Shown: in pieces, positions 1 to 7,920 of the stretch
Layout: each line of letters starts with the position of its first letter
Position numbering within the stretch: position 1 is the stretch's first letter
Assembly: GCA_049306275.1 (NCBI GenBank)
Contig: JBAQQB010000073.1
Location: forward strand, 26,493-90,492
Reading direction: 5' to 3'
DNA from: JADJTT01 sp049306275
GTDB taxonomy: Bacteria > Bacteroidota > Bacteroidia > Chitinophagales > Saprospiraceae
Length of the DNA: 64,000 bases
Program-made: the position numbers and the translations under genes
The notes under the pieces: model-generated
Database searches by the model: none
What the model was told of the DNA's origin: nothing
The model's input: only the letters and a program-made list of their open reading frames with translations

Positions 1-137
1 TCATCCTCGTAGCCGTCGTGCTCGATACCCTGCAGCAGATCGAGAGCCACCTGCTGATGCGCCGCTACGACGGTCTGGTGAAGTCGGGAAGGATTCAGGG
101 AAGAAGCCGGGTTCAAGGCCTCGGAGCAAACATGTAA
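1..137 (+). CDS. secY: SecY, protein translocase subunit (C-terminal end only)
   Basis: The window opens inside this gene, in the frame that begins at base 3, and ends at TAA 135-137. The visible 44 codons include VVLDTLQQIESHLLMRRYDG, which matches the conserved SecY C-terminus: the end of the last membrane helix and the cytoplasmic tail that faces the ribosome. SecY is the pore subunit of the SecYEG translocon in the inner membrane. The following genes (map, infA, rpmJ, rpsM) are the usual neighbours of secY at the end of the ribosomal protein supercluster, which supports the call. Only the tail is seen, so nothing can be said about the rest. Confidence 0.93.
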   Translation, partial: ILVAVVLDTLQQIESHLLMRRYDGLVKSGRIQGRSRVQGLGANM

Positions 138-157
138 GGAATGAACCCGTTCATTCC
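138..157 (+). other. Short perfect hairpin directly after the secY stop
   Basis: GGAATGAA (138-145) and TTCATTCC (150-157) are perfect inverted copies around a CCCG loop, starting on the base after the secY stop codon. There is no T-run, so this is more likely an mRNA 3'-end stabiliser or processing site than a terminator. Its role is inferred. Confidence 0.5.
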
Positions 158-178
158 CCGACATCGATATTGATCACA

Positions 179-230
179 GGCCGTGCCGCCAGGATCGCCG
201 AAAACGCCCTCCTGCCGGCACGGCCCTTTT
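179..230 (+). terminator. Terminator-like stem-loop between secY and map
   Basis: GGCCGTGCCG (179-188) and CGGCACGGCC (216-225) form a perfect 10-bp GC-rich stem with a 27-base loop, followed by CTTTT. The long loop and short T-run suggest a partial terminator or attenuator that lowers transcription from secY into map. Confidence 0.55.
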
Positions 231-259
231 CATGAAATGATTAGCCGAAAGGCATCGAC

Positions 260-1078
260 ATGATCTTTTATAAAACGGAAGAAGAAATCGCGCTCATCAG
301 GGAAAGCAGCCTGCTGGTCTGCAAAACCCTGGCGCATGTAGCCTCCCTGGTTCGTCCGGGCGTTACCGGCCTCTACCTCGACAAAGAAGCCGAAGCCTTC
401 ATCCGCGATCACCATGCCACGCCCGGTTTCAAAGGATACCGGGGTTTTCCTGCCACGCTGTGCATTTCTCCCAACGAGGCCGTGGTGCACGGCATCCCCT
501 CGAATAAGGAGTTTCGCGACGGAGACGTCATCTCTGTCGACTGCGGGGTGGTCTGGAACGGTTATTACGGCGATAGCGCCTATACCTTCGCTCTGGGCAA
601 CGTCTCCGAAGAGGTCATGAACCTCCTTCGGGTGACCAACACCTCCCTCTACCTGGGCATCGACCAGGCAGTGGCAGGCAACAGGCTGGGCGATATCGGC
701 AACGCCATCCAGGAGTACGTAGAGCGCCGCAATCACTACGGGGTCGTCAGAGAGCTCGTCGGACACGGCATCGGCAAGAACCTCCACGAGGAACCCGAAG
801 TGCCCAACTACGGAAAACGGGGCAGGGGCGTCAAACTCCAGGAAGGCATCGTCATCGCTATCGAGCCGATGGTCAACATGGGCAAAAAGGAGGTGATCCA
901 CGCAGACGACGGCTGGACTGTCATCTCCAAAGACCGCAAGGCTGCTGCTCACTACGAGCACACCATCGCGGTGAGAAAGGAAAAAGCCCAGATACTGAGC
1001 GACCACTCGGGCATCGAAACAGCGGTGAGGAACAACCCGGAGCTCAAGGAAGTGGAAGTGTATGATATTGCCGTGTAA
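260..1078 (+). CDS. map: Methionine aminopeptidase, type I
   Basis: This cytoplasmic metallo-exopeptidase removes the initiator methionine from new proteins. The product is 272 aa, slightly longer than typical type I enzymes (about 250-265). All expected residues are visible: the substrate histidine H77 (VVHGIP), and metal ligands D94 (SVDCG), D105 (GDSAYTF), H169 (GHGIG), E202 (IEPMV) and E233 (YEHT). There is no N-terminal zinc-finger extension, so it is the short bacterial form. The ATG at 260 gives the family N-terminus (YKTEEEIALIRES). It lies between secY and infA, as in many Bacteroidota, but a hairpin separates it from secY. Confidence 0.96.
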   Translation: MIFYKTEEEIALIRESSLLVCKTLAHVASLVRPGVTGLYLDKEAEAFIRDHHATPGFKGYRGFPATLCISPNEAVVHGIPSNKEFRDGDVISVDCGVVWNGYYGDSAYTFALGNVSEEVMNLLRVTNTSLYLGIDQAVAGNRLGDIGNAIQEYVERRNHYGVVRELVGHGIGKNLHEEPEVPNYGKRGRGVKLQEGIVIAIEPMVNMGKKEVIHADDGWTVISKDRKAAAHYEHTIAVRKEKAQILSDHSGIETAVRNNPELKEVEVYDIAV

Positions 1079-1137
1079 AAGAGGCGCAAAATTCGAGGAA
1101 CGAGAAAAAAGAGTGCTAGGAATTTTCAAAAATAATT

Positions 1138-1145
1138 TATCTTTG
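1138..1145 (+). promoter_or_regulatory. Bacteroidota -7 promoter element (TATCTTTG) for infA
   Basis: TATCTTTG matches the Bacteroidota sigma-A -7 consensus TAnnTTTG and lies 18 bases before the infA ATG. No clear TTG is seen at -33. The site suggests that infA and the downstream ribosomal genes have a promoter of their own besides read-through from secY-map. Confidence 0.6.
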
Positions 1146-1163
1146 CACTCCGAAATTTTTTAT

Positions 1164-1382
1164 ATGGCTAAAAAAGCGTTGATCAAACAGGATGGAATAA
1201 TCGAAGAAGCCCTTTCGAACGCGATGTTCCGGGTGCAGTTGGAAAACGGGCACCAAATCATCGCGACCATTTCGGGGAAGATGCGCATGAACTACATCCG
1301 CATCCTGCCCGGCGACAAAGTGGCGGTCGAGATGTCTCCATACGATTTGACGCGGGGCCGCATCATTTACCGATACAAGTAA
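1164..1382 (+). CDS. infA: Translation initiation factor IF-1
   Basis: The product is 72 aa, the exact usual length of IF-1, a single OB-fold (S1-type) protein that binds the A site of the 30S subunit during initiation. The sequence has the family core: AKKALIKQDGIIEEALSNAM, then GHQIIATISGKMRMNYIRI and the end LTRGRIIYRYK. An in-frame ATG exists farther upstream (1062), inside map, but the ATG at 1164 gives the standard N-terminus and sits just after a promoter element. rpmJ follows after 22 bases, the normal order. Confidence 0.97.
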   Translation: MAKKALIKQDGIIEEALSNAMFRVQLENGHQIIATISGKMRMNYIRILPGDKVAVEMSPYDLTRGRIIYRYK

Positions 1383-1404
1383 TCTTTAGAAATAAAGCTA
1401 CGCC

Positions 1405-1521
1405 ATGAAAGTCAGACCTTCAGTTAAGAAAAGGACCGCCGATTGCAAAATCGTGCGCAGGAAAGGCAGGATCTACATCATTAATAAGAAAAACCCGAAA
1501 TACAAACAACGTCAGGGTTGA
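1405..1521 (+). CDS. rpmJ: 50S ribosomal protein L36 (zinc-free form)
   Basis: This 38-aa gene encodes MKVRPSVKKR at its start and KYKQRQG at its end, the hallmarks of L36, a small protein of the large subunit. In the zinc-binding form the ligands are C11, C14, C27 and a histidine near position 33. Here only C14 remains; the others are T11, N27 and Y33. It is therefore a 'C-minus' L36 that should not bind zinc. It sits between infA and rpsM as expected. Confidence 0.95.
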   Translation: MKVRPSVKKRTADCKIVRRKGRIYIINKKNPKYKQRQG

Positions 1522-1565
1522 TCTGGTATTGCCGGATTATTGGCGTTCATAAATAACCAAAGCAT

Positions 1566-1943
1566 ATGGCTCGTATTGCAGGTGTTGACTTACCCCGTAA
1601 CAAAAGAGGGATCATCGGCTTGACCTACATCTTCGGGATCGGGAACTCCCGCTCAAGGGAAATCCTGAACAAGGCCGGTATTGAAGAAGACGTCAAAGTG
1701 CAGGACTGGACGGACGAGAACGTTCGCAGTATTGCCCGCATCATCCAGGAAGACTACAAGGTGGAGGGTGAACTGCGCACGGAAGTTCAAATGAACATCA
1801 AGCGTCTGATGGATATCGCCTGCTATCGCGGCCTCCGGCATCGCAAAGGCCTTCCGCTCAGGGGCCAACGCACCCGTACCAACGCGCGTACCCGCAAGGG
1901 CAAGCGCAAAACGGTTGCCGGTAAGAAGAAAGTTACGAAATAA
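1566..1943 (+). CDS. rpsM: 30S ribosomal protein S13
   Basis: The 125-aa product is a head protein of the small subunit that contacts P-site tRNA and bridges to the 50S subunit. Family features are clear: the start MARIAGVDLPRNKRGIIGLT, the helix-two-turn-helix centre (YIFGIGNSRSREIL), CYRGLRHRKGLPLRGQRT, and a basic C-terminal tail (RTRKGKRKTVAGKKK) that reaches toward tRNA. It is followed by rpsK after 43 bases, and the two are probably cotranscribed. Confidence 0.98.
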   Translation: MARIAGVDLPRNKRGIIGLTYIFGIGNSRSREILNKAGIEEDVKVQDWTDENVRSIARIIQEDYKVEGELRTEVQMNIKRLMDIACYRGLRHRKGLPLRGQRTRTNARTRKGKRKTVAGKKKVTK

Positions 1944-1986
1944 CAGCTAGCGCTTATTTTATATCCAGCGATAAAATTGCAACTCC

Positions 1987-2388
1987 ATGGCAAAAGGTAA
2001 AAAGGGAGCATCCGCCAAGGTCAAAAAGAGAAAGGTTAAAGTTGATCCGGAAGGAATGGCCTTTATTCAGGCTTCTTTCAATAATATCATCATTTCCCTC
2101 ACCAACAGGAACGGAGATGTGATCTCCTGGGCTTCTGCCGGCAAAGCAGGTTTCCGCGGTTCGAAGAAGAACACGCCCTACGCAGCCCAGGTAGCCGCAG
2201 CCGATGCCGCCAAGACCGCCCACGACGCTGGTCTCCGCTTTGCGGAGGTCTTCGTGAAAGGCCCCGGTTCAGGCCGCGAAGCCGCTATACGCGCGATCGA
2301 CGCCGCAGGGATCAAAGTGACCCGCATCAAAGACGTGACTCCCGTACCGCACAACGGATGCCGCCCGCCCAAGCGCAGGCGCGTATAA
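1987..2388 (+). CDS. rpsK: 30S ribosomal protein S11
   Basis: The 133-aa product is a platform protein of the small subunit near the E site and the mRNA exit. Recognisable stretches include ASFNNIIISLTNRNGDVISW, FRGSKKNTPYAAQ, VKGPGSGREAAIRA and the end PHNGCRPPKRRRV. The N-terminus is lysine-rich (MAKGKKGASAKVKKRKVK), typical of Bacteroidota S11. It is the fourth gene of the rpmJ-rpsM-rpsK-rpsD-rpoA-rplQ operon. Confidence 0.98.
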   Translation: MAKGKKGASAKVKKRKVKVDPEGMAFIQASFNNIIISLTNRNGDVISWASAGKAGFRGSKKNTPYAAQVAAADAAKTAHDAGLRFAEVFVKGPGSGREAAIRAIDAAGIKVTRIKDVTPVPHNGCRPPKRRRV

Positions 2389-2440
2389 TCCACGAACGGT
2401 GCAAATTTTGTGAAATCAACCAATCTTAATTTCTGTCAGA

Positions 2441-3052
2441 ATGGCAAGATATACTGGACCTAGAACGAAGAAGTCGAGAGCGTTTGGAGAACCCATTTTC
2501 GGGCCTAGCAAAGCGTTCGAAAAGAAGAAATACCCTCCCGGCATGCACGGCAACACTCGCCGTCGCAAGCAGCGTTCCGACTATGCCATCCAGTTGCTCG
2601 AAAAACAGAAGGCCAAATATACCTACGGCGTACTGGAACGTCAATTCCACAACCTGTTTGACAAGGCACACCGCAAAGGCGGGATCACCGGTACCGTGCT
2701 GCTCCAGTTCCTGGAAGCGCGCCTCGACAATACCGTCTTCCGCATGGGCATCTCTCCCACCCGCAGGGGAGCGCGCCAGCTGGTAAGCCACCGTCACATC
2801 ACGGTCAATGGCGTCGTAACCAATATTCCTTCTTTTCAGCTTCGCCCCGGCGATGTGGTAGCCGTACGCGGGAAATCCCGCGGTATGGAGGTGATTACTG
2901 ACAACGTAAACCGCAAATCCGACAGCCGCAGGTACCCCTGGCTGGAGTTCAACCCCGATAAAATGGAAGGCACCTTCGTTGCCTACCCCGAACGGGAGCA
3001 GATCCCCGAAAAGATCCAGGAACAACTGATCGTCGAATTGTACTCGAAATAA
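2441..3052 (+). CDS. rpsD: 30S ribosomal protein S4
   Basis: The 203-aa product is a primary 16S-binding assembly protein. It starts MARYTGPRTKKSRAFGEPI and contains the S4 RNA-binding domain (ARLDNTVFRMGISPTRRGAR, then LVSHRHITVNG) in its middle. The N-terminus has no zinc-binding cysteine motif. In E. coli S4 represses its own operon by binding mRNA; whether that holds here is unknown, but a long inverted repeat lies directly downstream (3063-3135). Confidence 0.97.
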   Translation: MARYTGPRTKKSRAFGEPIFGPSKAFEKKKYPPGMHGNTRRRKQRSDYAIQLLEKQKAKYTYGVLERQFHNLFDKAHRKGGITGTVLLQFLEARLDNTVFRMGISPTRRGARQLVSHRHITVNGVVTNIPSFQLRPGDVVAVRGKSRGMEVITDNVNRKSDSRRYPWLEFNPDKMEGTFVAYPEREQIPEKIQEQLIVELYSK

Positions 3053-3062
3053 GGGTTCCCAT

Positions 3063-3135
3063 GAATCGAATTCATCCCGGTTATCTCCCGACCTGGCGCC
3101 ACAACGCCAACGGGATGCCGGAATGAATTCGATTC
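3063..3135 (+). promoter_or_regulatory. Long inverted repeat between rpsD and rpoA
   Basis: GAATCGAATTCAT (3063-3075) and ATGAATTCGATTC (3123-3135) are perfect 13-bp inverted copies. After one mismatch the stem continues for four more pairs (3077-3080 with 3118-3121). It fills most of the 167-base gap before rpoA and has no T-run. It could be an RNA processing, stability or feedback element; the role is not shown. Confidence 0.6.
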
Positions 3136-3219
3136 GCATTTTCCGGATTACCCTCCCGCTCATACGATACCGATACCAACGAGCGCTCTGTAAAATTCCT
3201 AACTAGCCGCAATTCATCT

Positions 3220-4218
3220 ATGAGTATCCTGAATTTCCAGAAACCTGACAAGATCGTAATGCAGAAAGCCGACGATTTTGAAGGGATATTCGAATTCAAA
3301 CCCCTCGAACCCGGCTTCGGCCAAACCGTAGGGAATTCTCTCCGCCGGGTACTGCTCTCTTCCCTGGAAGGCTTTGCCATCTCGGCCGTCCGGATCGCTG
3401 GCGTAGACCACGAGTTCTCTACCTACAAAGGCGTAGTGGAAGATATCGTCGATATCCTGCTCAACCTCAAGCAGGTGCGTCTCAAGCAGCTCATCCACGA
3501 TGAAGATATCGCCAGCGAAAAAATCTATCTCACCATTACCGGCAAAGACGTCTTCAAAGCCGGCGATATCGAAGAACACACCAACGTGTTCAAGGTGATG
3601 AACCCCGAGCTGGAGATCTGCCACATGGAACCCTACGTCAACCTCGAAATCGAACTGACGGTCACCAAAGGACGCGGCTACGTTCCGGCCGACGATAACC
3701 TCCCCAAGGATGCGCCCATCGGCGTCATCCCTATCGACGCTATCTACACGCCGATCAAAAACGTTTCCTACAAGATCGAAAATACCCGCGTCGGCCAACG
3801 TACCGACTATGAGAAACTCAACATCATCGTCAAAACCGATGGCACCATCCACCCGGAAGAAGCCATCAAGGAAGCTTCCCGCATCCTGATCCAGCACCTC
3901 ATGCTGATCACCGACGAGAATATCACCTTCGACGATGCCACCAGCAGGCAGGACGATATCGTGGATGAACACATCCTCCACATGCGCAAACTGCTCAAAA
4001 CCTCGCTGGAAGACCTCGACCTGTCGGTCCGCGCCTACAACTGCCTCAAGGCTGCCAAGATCAACACCCTGGCAGAACTGGTGCGCTACGATACCCACGA
4101 ACTGCTCAAATTCCGCAACTTCGGCAAGAAGTCGCTCGTGGAAATCGAAGAACTCCTGCAAGACAAAGGCCTGACCTTCGGAATGGACCTTTCGAAGTAC
4201 AAGCTCGAAGAAGAATAA
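3220..4218 (+). CDS. rpoA: RNA polymerase alpha subunit
   Basis: The 332-aa product has the N-terminal dimerisation domain (about residues 1-230, with KPLEPGFGQTVGNSLRRVLL and the RVGQRTDYEKL motif), an acidic linker, and the C-terminal domain (about 250-320, LDLSVRAYNCLKAAKINTLA and FRNFGKKSLVEIEE) that binds UP-element DNA and activators. It nucleates core polymerase assembly. Its place between rpsD and rplQ is universal in this operon. The gaps on both sides are long and hold inverted repeats. Confidence 0.98.
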   Translation: MSILNFQKPDKIVMQKADDFEGIFEFKPLEPGFGQTVGNSLRRVLLSSLEGFAISAVRIAGVDHEFSTYKGVVEDIVDILLNLKQVRLKQLIHDEDIASEKIYLTITGKDVFKAGDIEEHTNVFKVMNPELEICHMEPYVNLEIELTVTKGRGYVPADDNLPKDAPIGVIPIDAIYTPIKNVSYKIENTRVGQRTDYEKLNIIVKTDGTIHPEEAIKEASRILIQHLMLITDENITFDDATSRQDDIVDEHILHMRKLLKTSLEDLDLSVRAYNCLKAAKINTLAELVRYDTHELLKFRNFGKKSLVEIEELLQDKGLTFGMDLSKYKLEEE

Positions 4219-4220
4219 AC

Positions 4221-4283
4221 CGTACAGCGAAGCAACAATATTTTTTATTGCAATAACCGGAATCCCCCAGCAGACGCTGTACG
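4221..4283 (+). promoter_or_regulatory. Inverted repeat between rpoA and rplQ
   Basis: CGTACAGCG (4221-4229) and CGCTGTACG (4275-4283) are perfect 9-bp inverted copies starting two bases after the rpoA stop. Like the structure before rpoA, it lies inside the operon and has no T-run. A role in mRNA processing or differential expression of rpoA and rplQ is inferred. Confidence 0.5.
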
Positions 4284-4328
4284 CTGCTTTTCCGGTGTTG
4301 CGAAGTTCACCAGATTCAATCACTTACC

Positions 4329-4883
4329 ATGCGACACGGAAACAAGGTCAACCACCTCAGCCGCACCACGGAGCACCGCAGAGCGCTCCTGCGCAACCTG
4401 GCGATCTCGCTCATCGCACACAAGCGTATCCGCACTACGCTGGCCAAGGCCCGCGTGCTGCGCACCTTCATCGAACCGCTGATCACCAAGTCCAAAGACA
4501 ACACCACCCACTCCCGAAGGGTCGTCTTTTCGTACCTGCAAAACAAAGAAGCTATCAAGGAACTGTTTGGCCCCGTTGCCGCAAAAGTAGGCGACCGCCC
4601 GGGCGGCTATGTGCGCGTTATCAAAACCGGCTTCCGCCGCGGCGATGGCGCTGAAATGGCCCTCATCGAACTGGTAGACTTTAACGAAATCTACAACCTC
4701 AAGGAAGAAGGCAAAGGCGGCCAGAAGAAGAAACGCACCCGTCGCGGAGGTGGAGGCGGCACAGCCAAAGCCGCAGCGCCGGCAGCTCCCGTAGCCCCCG
4801 CAGCTGAAGTGGAAGAAGAAACGCCCGCAGCTGATACCGCTTCCGAGACTACAGAGGAAAACGAAGAAAAGAACAACGGATAA
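4329..4883 (+). CDS. rplQ: 50S ribosomal protein L17 with Ala/Glu-rich C-terminal tail
   Basis: The first ~130 residues are a normal L17, a large-subunit protein near the exit tunnel (MRHGNKVNHLSRTTEHRRAL, later GDGAEMALIELVDFN). The protein is 184 aa, whereas E. coli L17 has 127. The extra part begins with a basic, glycine-rich stretch (KKKRTRRGGGGGT) and ends in a low-complexity Ala/Pro then Glu-rich tail. The tail has no recognisable domain and should be disordered. This is the last gene of the operon; a strong terminator follows. Confidence 0.96.
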   Translation: MRHGNKVNHLSRTTEHRRALLRNLAISLIAHKRIRTTLAKARVLRTFIEPLITKSKDNTTHSRRVVFSYLQNKEAIKELFGPVAAKVGDRPGGYVRVIKTGFRRGDGAEMALIELVDFNEIYNLKEEGKGGQKKKRTRRGGGGGTAKAAAPAAPVAPAAEVEEETPAADTASETTEENEEKNNG

Positions 4884-4901
4884 ACCCATACCAGTAAACT
4901 T

Positions 4902-4938
4902 AAAAAGGGCGCTCTCCTCCGGGATGAGCGCCCTTTTT
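4902..4938 (+). terminator. Rho-independent terminator after rplQ
   Basis: AAAAAGGGCGCTC (4902-4914) and GAGCGCCCTTTTT (4926-4938) form a perfect 13-bp stem with an 11-base loop and end in a T-run. It closes the ribosomal protein operon. The A-run on the 5' side means it could also work on the other strand. Confidence 0.92.
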
Positions 4939-5079
4939 GTTTTCACCCCCGATTGTGAAATTATATTCTATACAATTTTTTTTTACAACTTTACATATAG
5001 GCTGGAATACTGTAATTTTTGGTCCGGTATTCTAGTCAAACACAAGAGATATTTTACCCCTTTTAATGAAATTTTGAAA

Positions 5080-7920
5080 ATGAAAAAGCTGGTACTCGTT
5101 TTACTATTATTCTCTCCCTGGCTGGCCATTGCCCAGCCAGCCGGAAAGCCTCAGCTAGTCAATAACGGCCCCATTCCCGCGTTGTCTCAACCGTTGCGCA
5201 GCCACCTGAAAGCCTTGGTAAAAGGAGTGGACCTGCGTTTTTTATCCAAAAACCTGACGCCCGCAGTCGCAGGGCATATCATCCGAGACGATGGTTCGAA
5301 CCTTCCCCAGCGGCCGTTTCTCAATTTCATCTCCTCCTCCACCATCAACGTTCTGGGTGTCAACGATCCCTCCAGTAATGAAACAGAAATCACCCTGAGC
5401 GTACTCAACGGTTCTATCGGCCCCGACCAACTCGCCGCTACAGCCGTAACCCCGGGATCCTATACATCCGCCAATATCACCGTCGACGCCGATGGCCGCA
5501 TCACTTCGGCCAGCAATGGCAGCGGCGGAGGGGGAGGAGGCAGCCCTCACACGCTGCGCGACCAGGGCGTGGATTTGACCCAGCGCGGAGCCCTCAACTT
5601 TCTCGATTCACCTACCATCCATGCCATACTCACGGATGACAGCGGAGCGGATGAAACAGAATTGTCTCTTTCCATTCCCACCGGAGCCATAGGACCTGCA
5701 CAACTCGCTTCTACCGCAGTGAGTCCGGGCACCTATAACTATGCATCTATCGTGGTGGACGCCGATGGCCGCCTGACCTCAGCCGCCAGTGGAACGGTTG
5801 ACCCCAGCGCAACAAACGAAGGGAGCCTCACCGTGATTCCGGGAACTTCCCAAACCTCGATCATTTCCAGCAATACGGCTGGTGCTACAGATGTAACGCT
5901 CACCGCGGGTAACGGTATCTCCATCAGCGAATCGGGAAATGTCATTACCCTGGCCAATACGGGCGACACCAACCCCAACGATGATCTGACGAGCGCTTCC
6001 AATGCCGGCGGCGATGTGACAGGCATATTCTCCAACCTGCAGATCGCGCCCAATGCTGTCGGAGTAAACGAATTGGCCTCCACCTCGGTAACTCCGGGTT
6101 CTTACACCGCCGCCAATATCACGGTCGATGCCGATGGCCGTATCACCGCCGCCAGCAACGGCAGCGGGGGCGCCACCGGCCATTCCATCCGGGATGACAA
6201 CGCAGCCATGCCCCAGCGCGGAGCGCTCAACTTTGTTTCCTCTTCAACCATTAATGCCACGCTGGCTGATAATTCCGGTGCGGATGAAACAGAGGTCGTA
6301 CTCTCCATTCCCACAGCTGCGATTGGCGCCGCGCAGATCGCTTCGACAACCGTCAGCCCTGGTTCCTATACCCTGGCTTCCGTTACGGTCGACGCAGACG
6401 GCCGCATCACCGCTGCCTCAAACGGAACCGCCGACACCAATCCCTCCGACGATGTTACTATCGCCAGCACGGCCGGCGGAGATGTGACCGGCACATTCTC
6501 CAACCTCCAGGTCGTTCAGGATGCTATCGGACCGGCTGAACTCGCGCCTACCAACGTCGCCCCCGGTTCCTACACCGCTGCCAATATCACTATCGATGCC
6601 GATGGCCGCATCACCGCCGCCAGCAACGGCAGCGGGGGCGCCGGCGGACACATTATCCGGGATGAGGGTACCAATCTTCCGCAGCGGGAAGGGCTCAATT
6701 TTATTTCTACCCCTACCATCGAGGCCAATCTTTCGGATGATGCGGGTGGAAATGAATCGGAGGTCAGCCTCTCTATTCCCACAGATGGAGTAGGCCCGGT
6801 CGAACTGGCGCCTACCAGCGTCACTCCCGGTTCCTATACCTCCGCCAACATCACCGTTGACGCAGATGGCCGTATCGTGGCCGCCAGCAACGGATCGGGA
6901 GGAGGCGGAGGAGGAAGTTCGCCTTCCGTCATCACTCCGCCCTTGATCACTGCTGCCCAAAATAATTACAACCCTTCGGGGTGGAGCACGGCTACGCTCA
7001 TTCGCTTGTCAGGCGACAGCGGACTCAGGGCCATCAACGGCTTCGCTGCAGGGGTGAACGGGGAGATCAAAACCCTGGTCAACACCGGAGAATTCGCCCT
7101 TTACCTCGCGCCCGAACATACCGGTAGCTCGGCCCCCAACCGCATCAGATACAAGGAAGAAGTCATCATTCCGGAAGGAGAGAGCGTACAGATATACTAC
7201 GACGGGGTTTTGTCAAGATGGGTGCCGATAACCCCACCCGCACCGGGCTACAGGGTTGGTGACAGAGGCGTTTATTACGACCAGATGCCGACCAGGATGC
7301 CGACGGCGGTCAGTGAAAACTTCCCCTTCTTCCTGTGGGGCTCCATTCAGTTGCTGAATGGCAATCCCACCGCAAACGAACCTTTTGTGTTCTGGGACAT
7401 GAATACCGGATCTACCCCCAGTGGCGGAAGCGGTATGGCTTACGTCCGCGAGCTGGAGGAAATGGCCTATGTGGGAACCTGTCATATGGTAGCCAAGACC
7501 TATTGCAAGACGCCGGCGGTGTTGTCAGATGCGAGCAATTCGTATTATTATTTCCTGCGCCTTGCAGATTTTCCCTCCTCCGGTTTCTGGAATCAGAACA
7601 ACAGCCTGGGAATCCGCTATCGTCATGAGGTCAACGGCGGCAGATTTGAATGTTACGCCCGCAACAGTTCAGGAACGGATGTGACCGTCGACAGCGGCAT
7701 CCTGGCCGAGGCCAACAAGGATTATGAACTGGTTGTGACGCTCAACAAGACCAATACAGAGGCTACCTTCTTCATCAATGGCGCGGTAGTGGGCCGGATC
7801 AATTCCGGGCTACCCGCCGGCGTTGCGGTTGGTCCCTCCCAGCAACTGGAGAAAACGGCGGGAACTTCCGCCCGTTCCTGGAAGGTTTACCGGTTTATCG
7901 GAGCGGCCATTGCGCCCTGA
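5080..7920 (+). CDS. Secreted repeat protein resembling phage tail fibres
   Basis: The 946-aa product starts with a signal peptide (KKLVLVLLLFSPWLAIAQ). The ATG at 5080 was chosen because it opens directly onto that signal; a longer reading from 4924 would begin inside the terminator. The middle (about residues 65-610) contains four units around IRDxxxxxPQRxxLNF and six units around PGSYTxANITVDADGRITAA, joined by Gly/Ser linkers. The second unit type is common in tail-fibre and collar-like proteins. The last ~220 residues look like a beta-rich, possibly concanavalin/LamG-like binding domain. No T9SS sorting tail is visible. It is probably an extracellular or surface adhesin; there are no phage genes around it. 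No exact function can be given. Confidence 0.7.
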   Translation: MKKLVLVLLLFSPWLAIAQPAGKPQLVNNGPIPALSQPLRSHLKALVKGVDLRFLSKNLTPAVAGHIIRDDGSNLPQRPFLNFISSSTINVLGVNDPSSNETEITLSVLNGSIGPDQLAATAVTPGSYTSANITVDADGRITSASNGSGGGGGGSPHTLRDQGVDLTQRGALNFLDSPTIHAILTDDSGADETELSLSIPTGAIGPAQLASTAVSPGTYNYASIVVDADGRLTSAASGTVDPSATNEGSLTVIPGTSQTSIISSNTAGATDVTLTAGNGISISESGNVITLANTGDTNPNDDLTSASNAGGDVTGIFSNLQIAPNAVGVNELASTSVTPGSYTAANITVDADGRITAASNGSGGATGHSIRDDNAAMPQRGALNFVSSSTINATLADNSGADETEVVLSIPTAAIGAAQIASTTVSPGSYTLASVTVDADGRITAASNGTADTNPSDDVTIASTAGGDVTGTFSNLQVVQDAIGPAELAPTNVAPGSYTAANITIDADGRITAASNGSGGAGGHIIRDEGTNLPQREGLNFISTPTIEANLSDDAGGNESEVSLSIPTDGVGPVELAPTSVTPGSYTSANITVDADGRIVAASNGSGGGGGGSSPSVITPPLITAAQNNYNPSGWSTATLIRLSGDSGLRAINGFAAGVNGEIKTLVNTGEFALYLAPEHTGSSAPNRIRYKEEVIIPEGESVQIYYDGVLSRWVPITPPAPGYRVGDRGVYYDQMPTRMPTAVSENFPFFLWGSIQLLNGNPTANEPFVFWDMNTGSTPSGGSGMAYVRELEEMAYVGTCHMVAKTYCKTPAVLSDASNSYYYFLRLADFPSSGFWNQNNSLGIRYRHEVNGGRFECYARNSSGTDVTVDSGILAEANKDYELVVTLNKTNTEATFFINGAVVGRINSGLPAGVAVGPSQQLEKTAGTSARSWKVYRFIGAAIAP
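5275..6915 (+). repeat. Diverged internal repeats within the tail-fibre-like gene
   Basis: The coding sequence repeats itself at DNA level. For example, GATGCCGATGGCCGTATCAC near 6127 and its near copies at about 5485, 6400, 6595 and 6860 each precede a Gly/Ser/Asn-rich stretch. The best-matching pair, around 6120-6175 and 6590-6645, is nearly identical. Such tracts allow recombination that changes repeat number. Confidence 0.8.

Noticed and set aside
4924..5079. Longer N-terminus of the tail-fibre-like protein
   Set aside because: The in-frame extension begins inside the rplQ terminator and would place the signal peptide internally.
5080..7920. Prophage remnant
   Set aside because: Only the repeat sequence resembles phage fibres. 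No integrase, capsid, terminase or tail genes are nearby, and the protein has a signal peptide.
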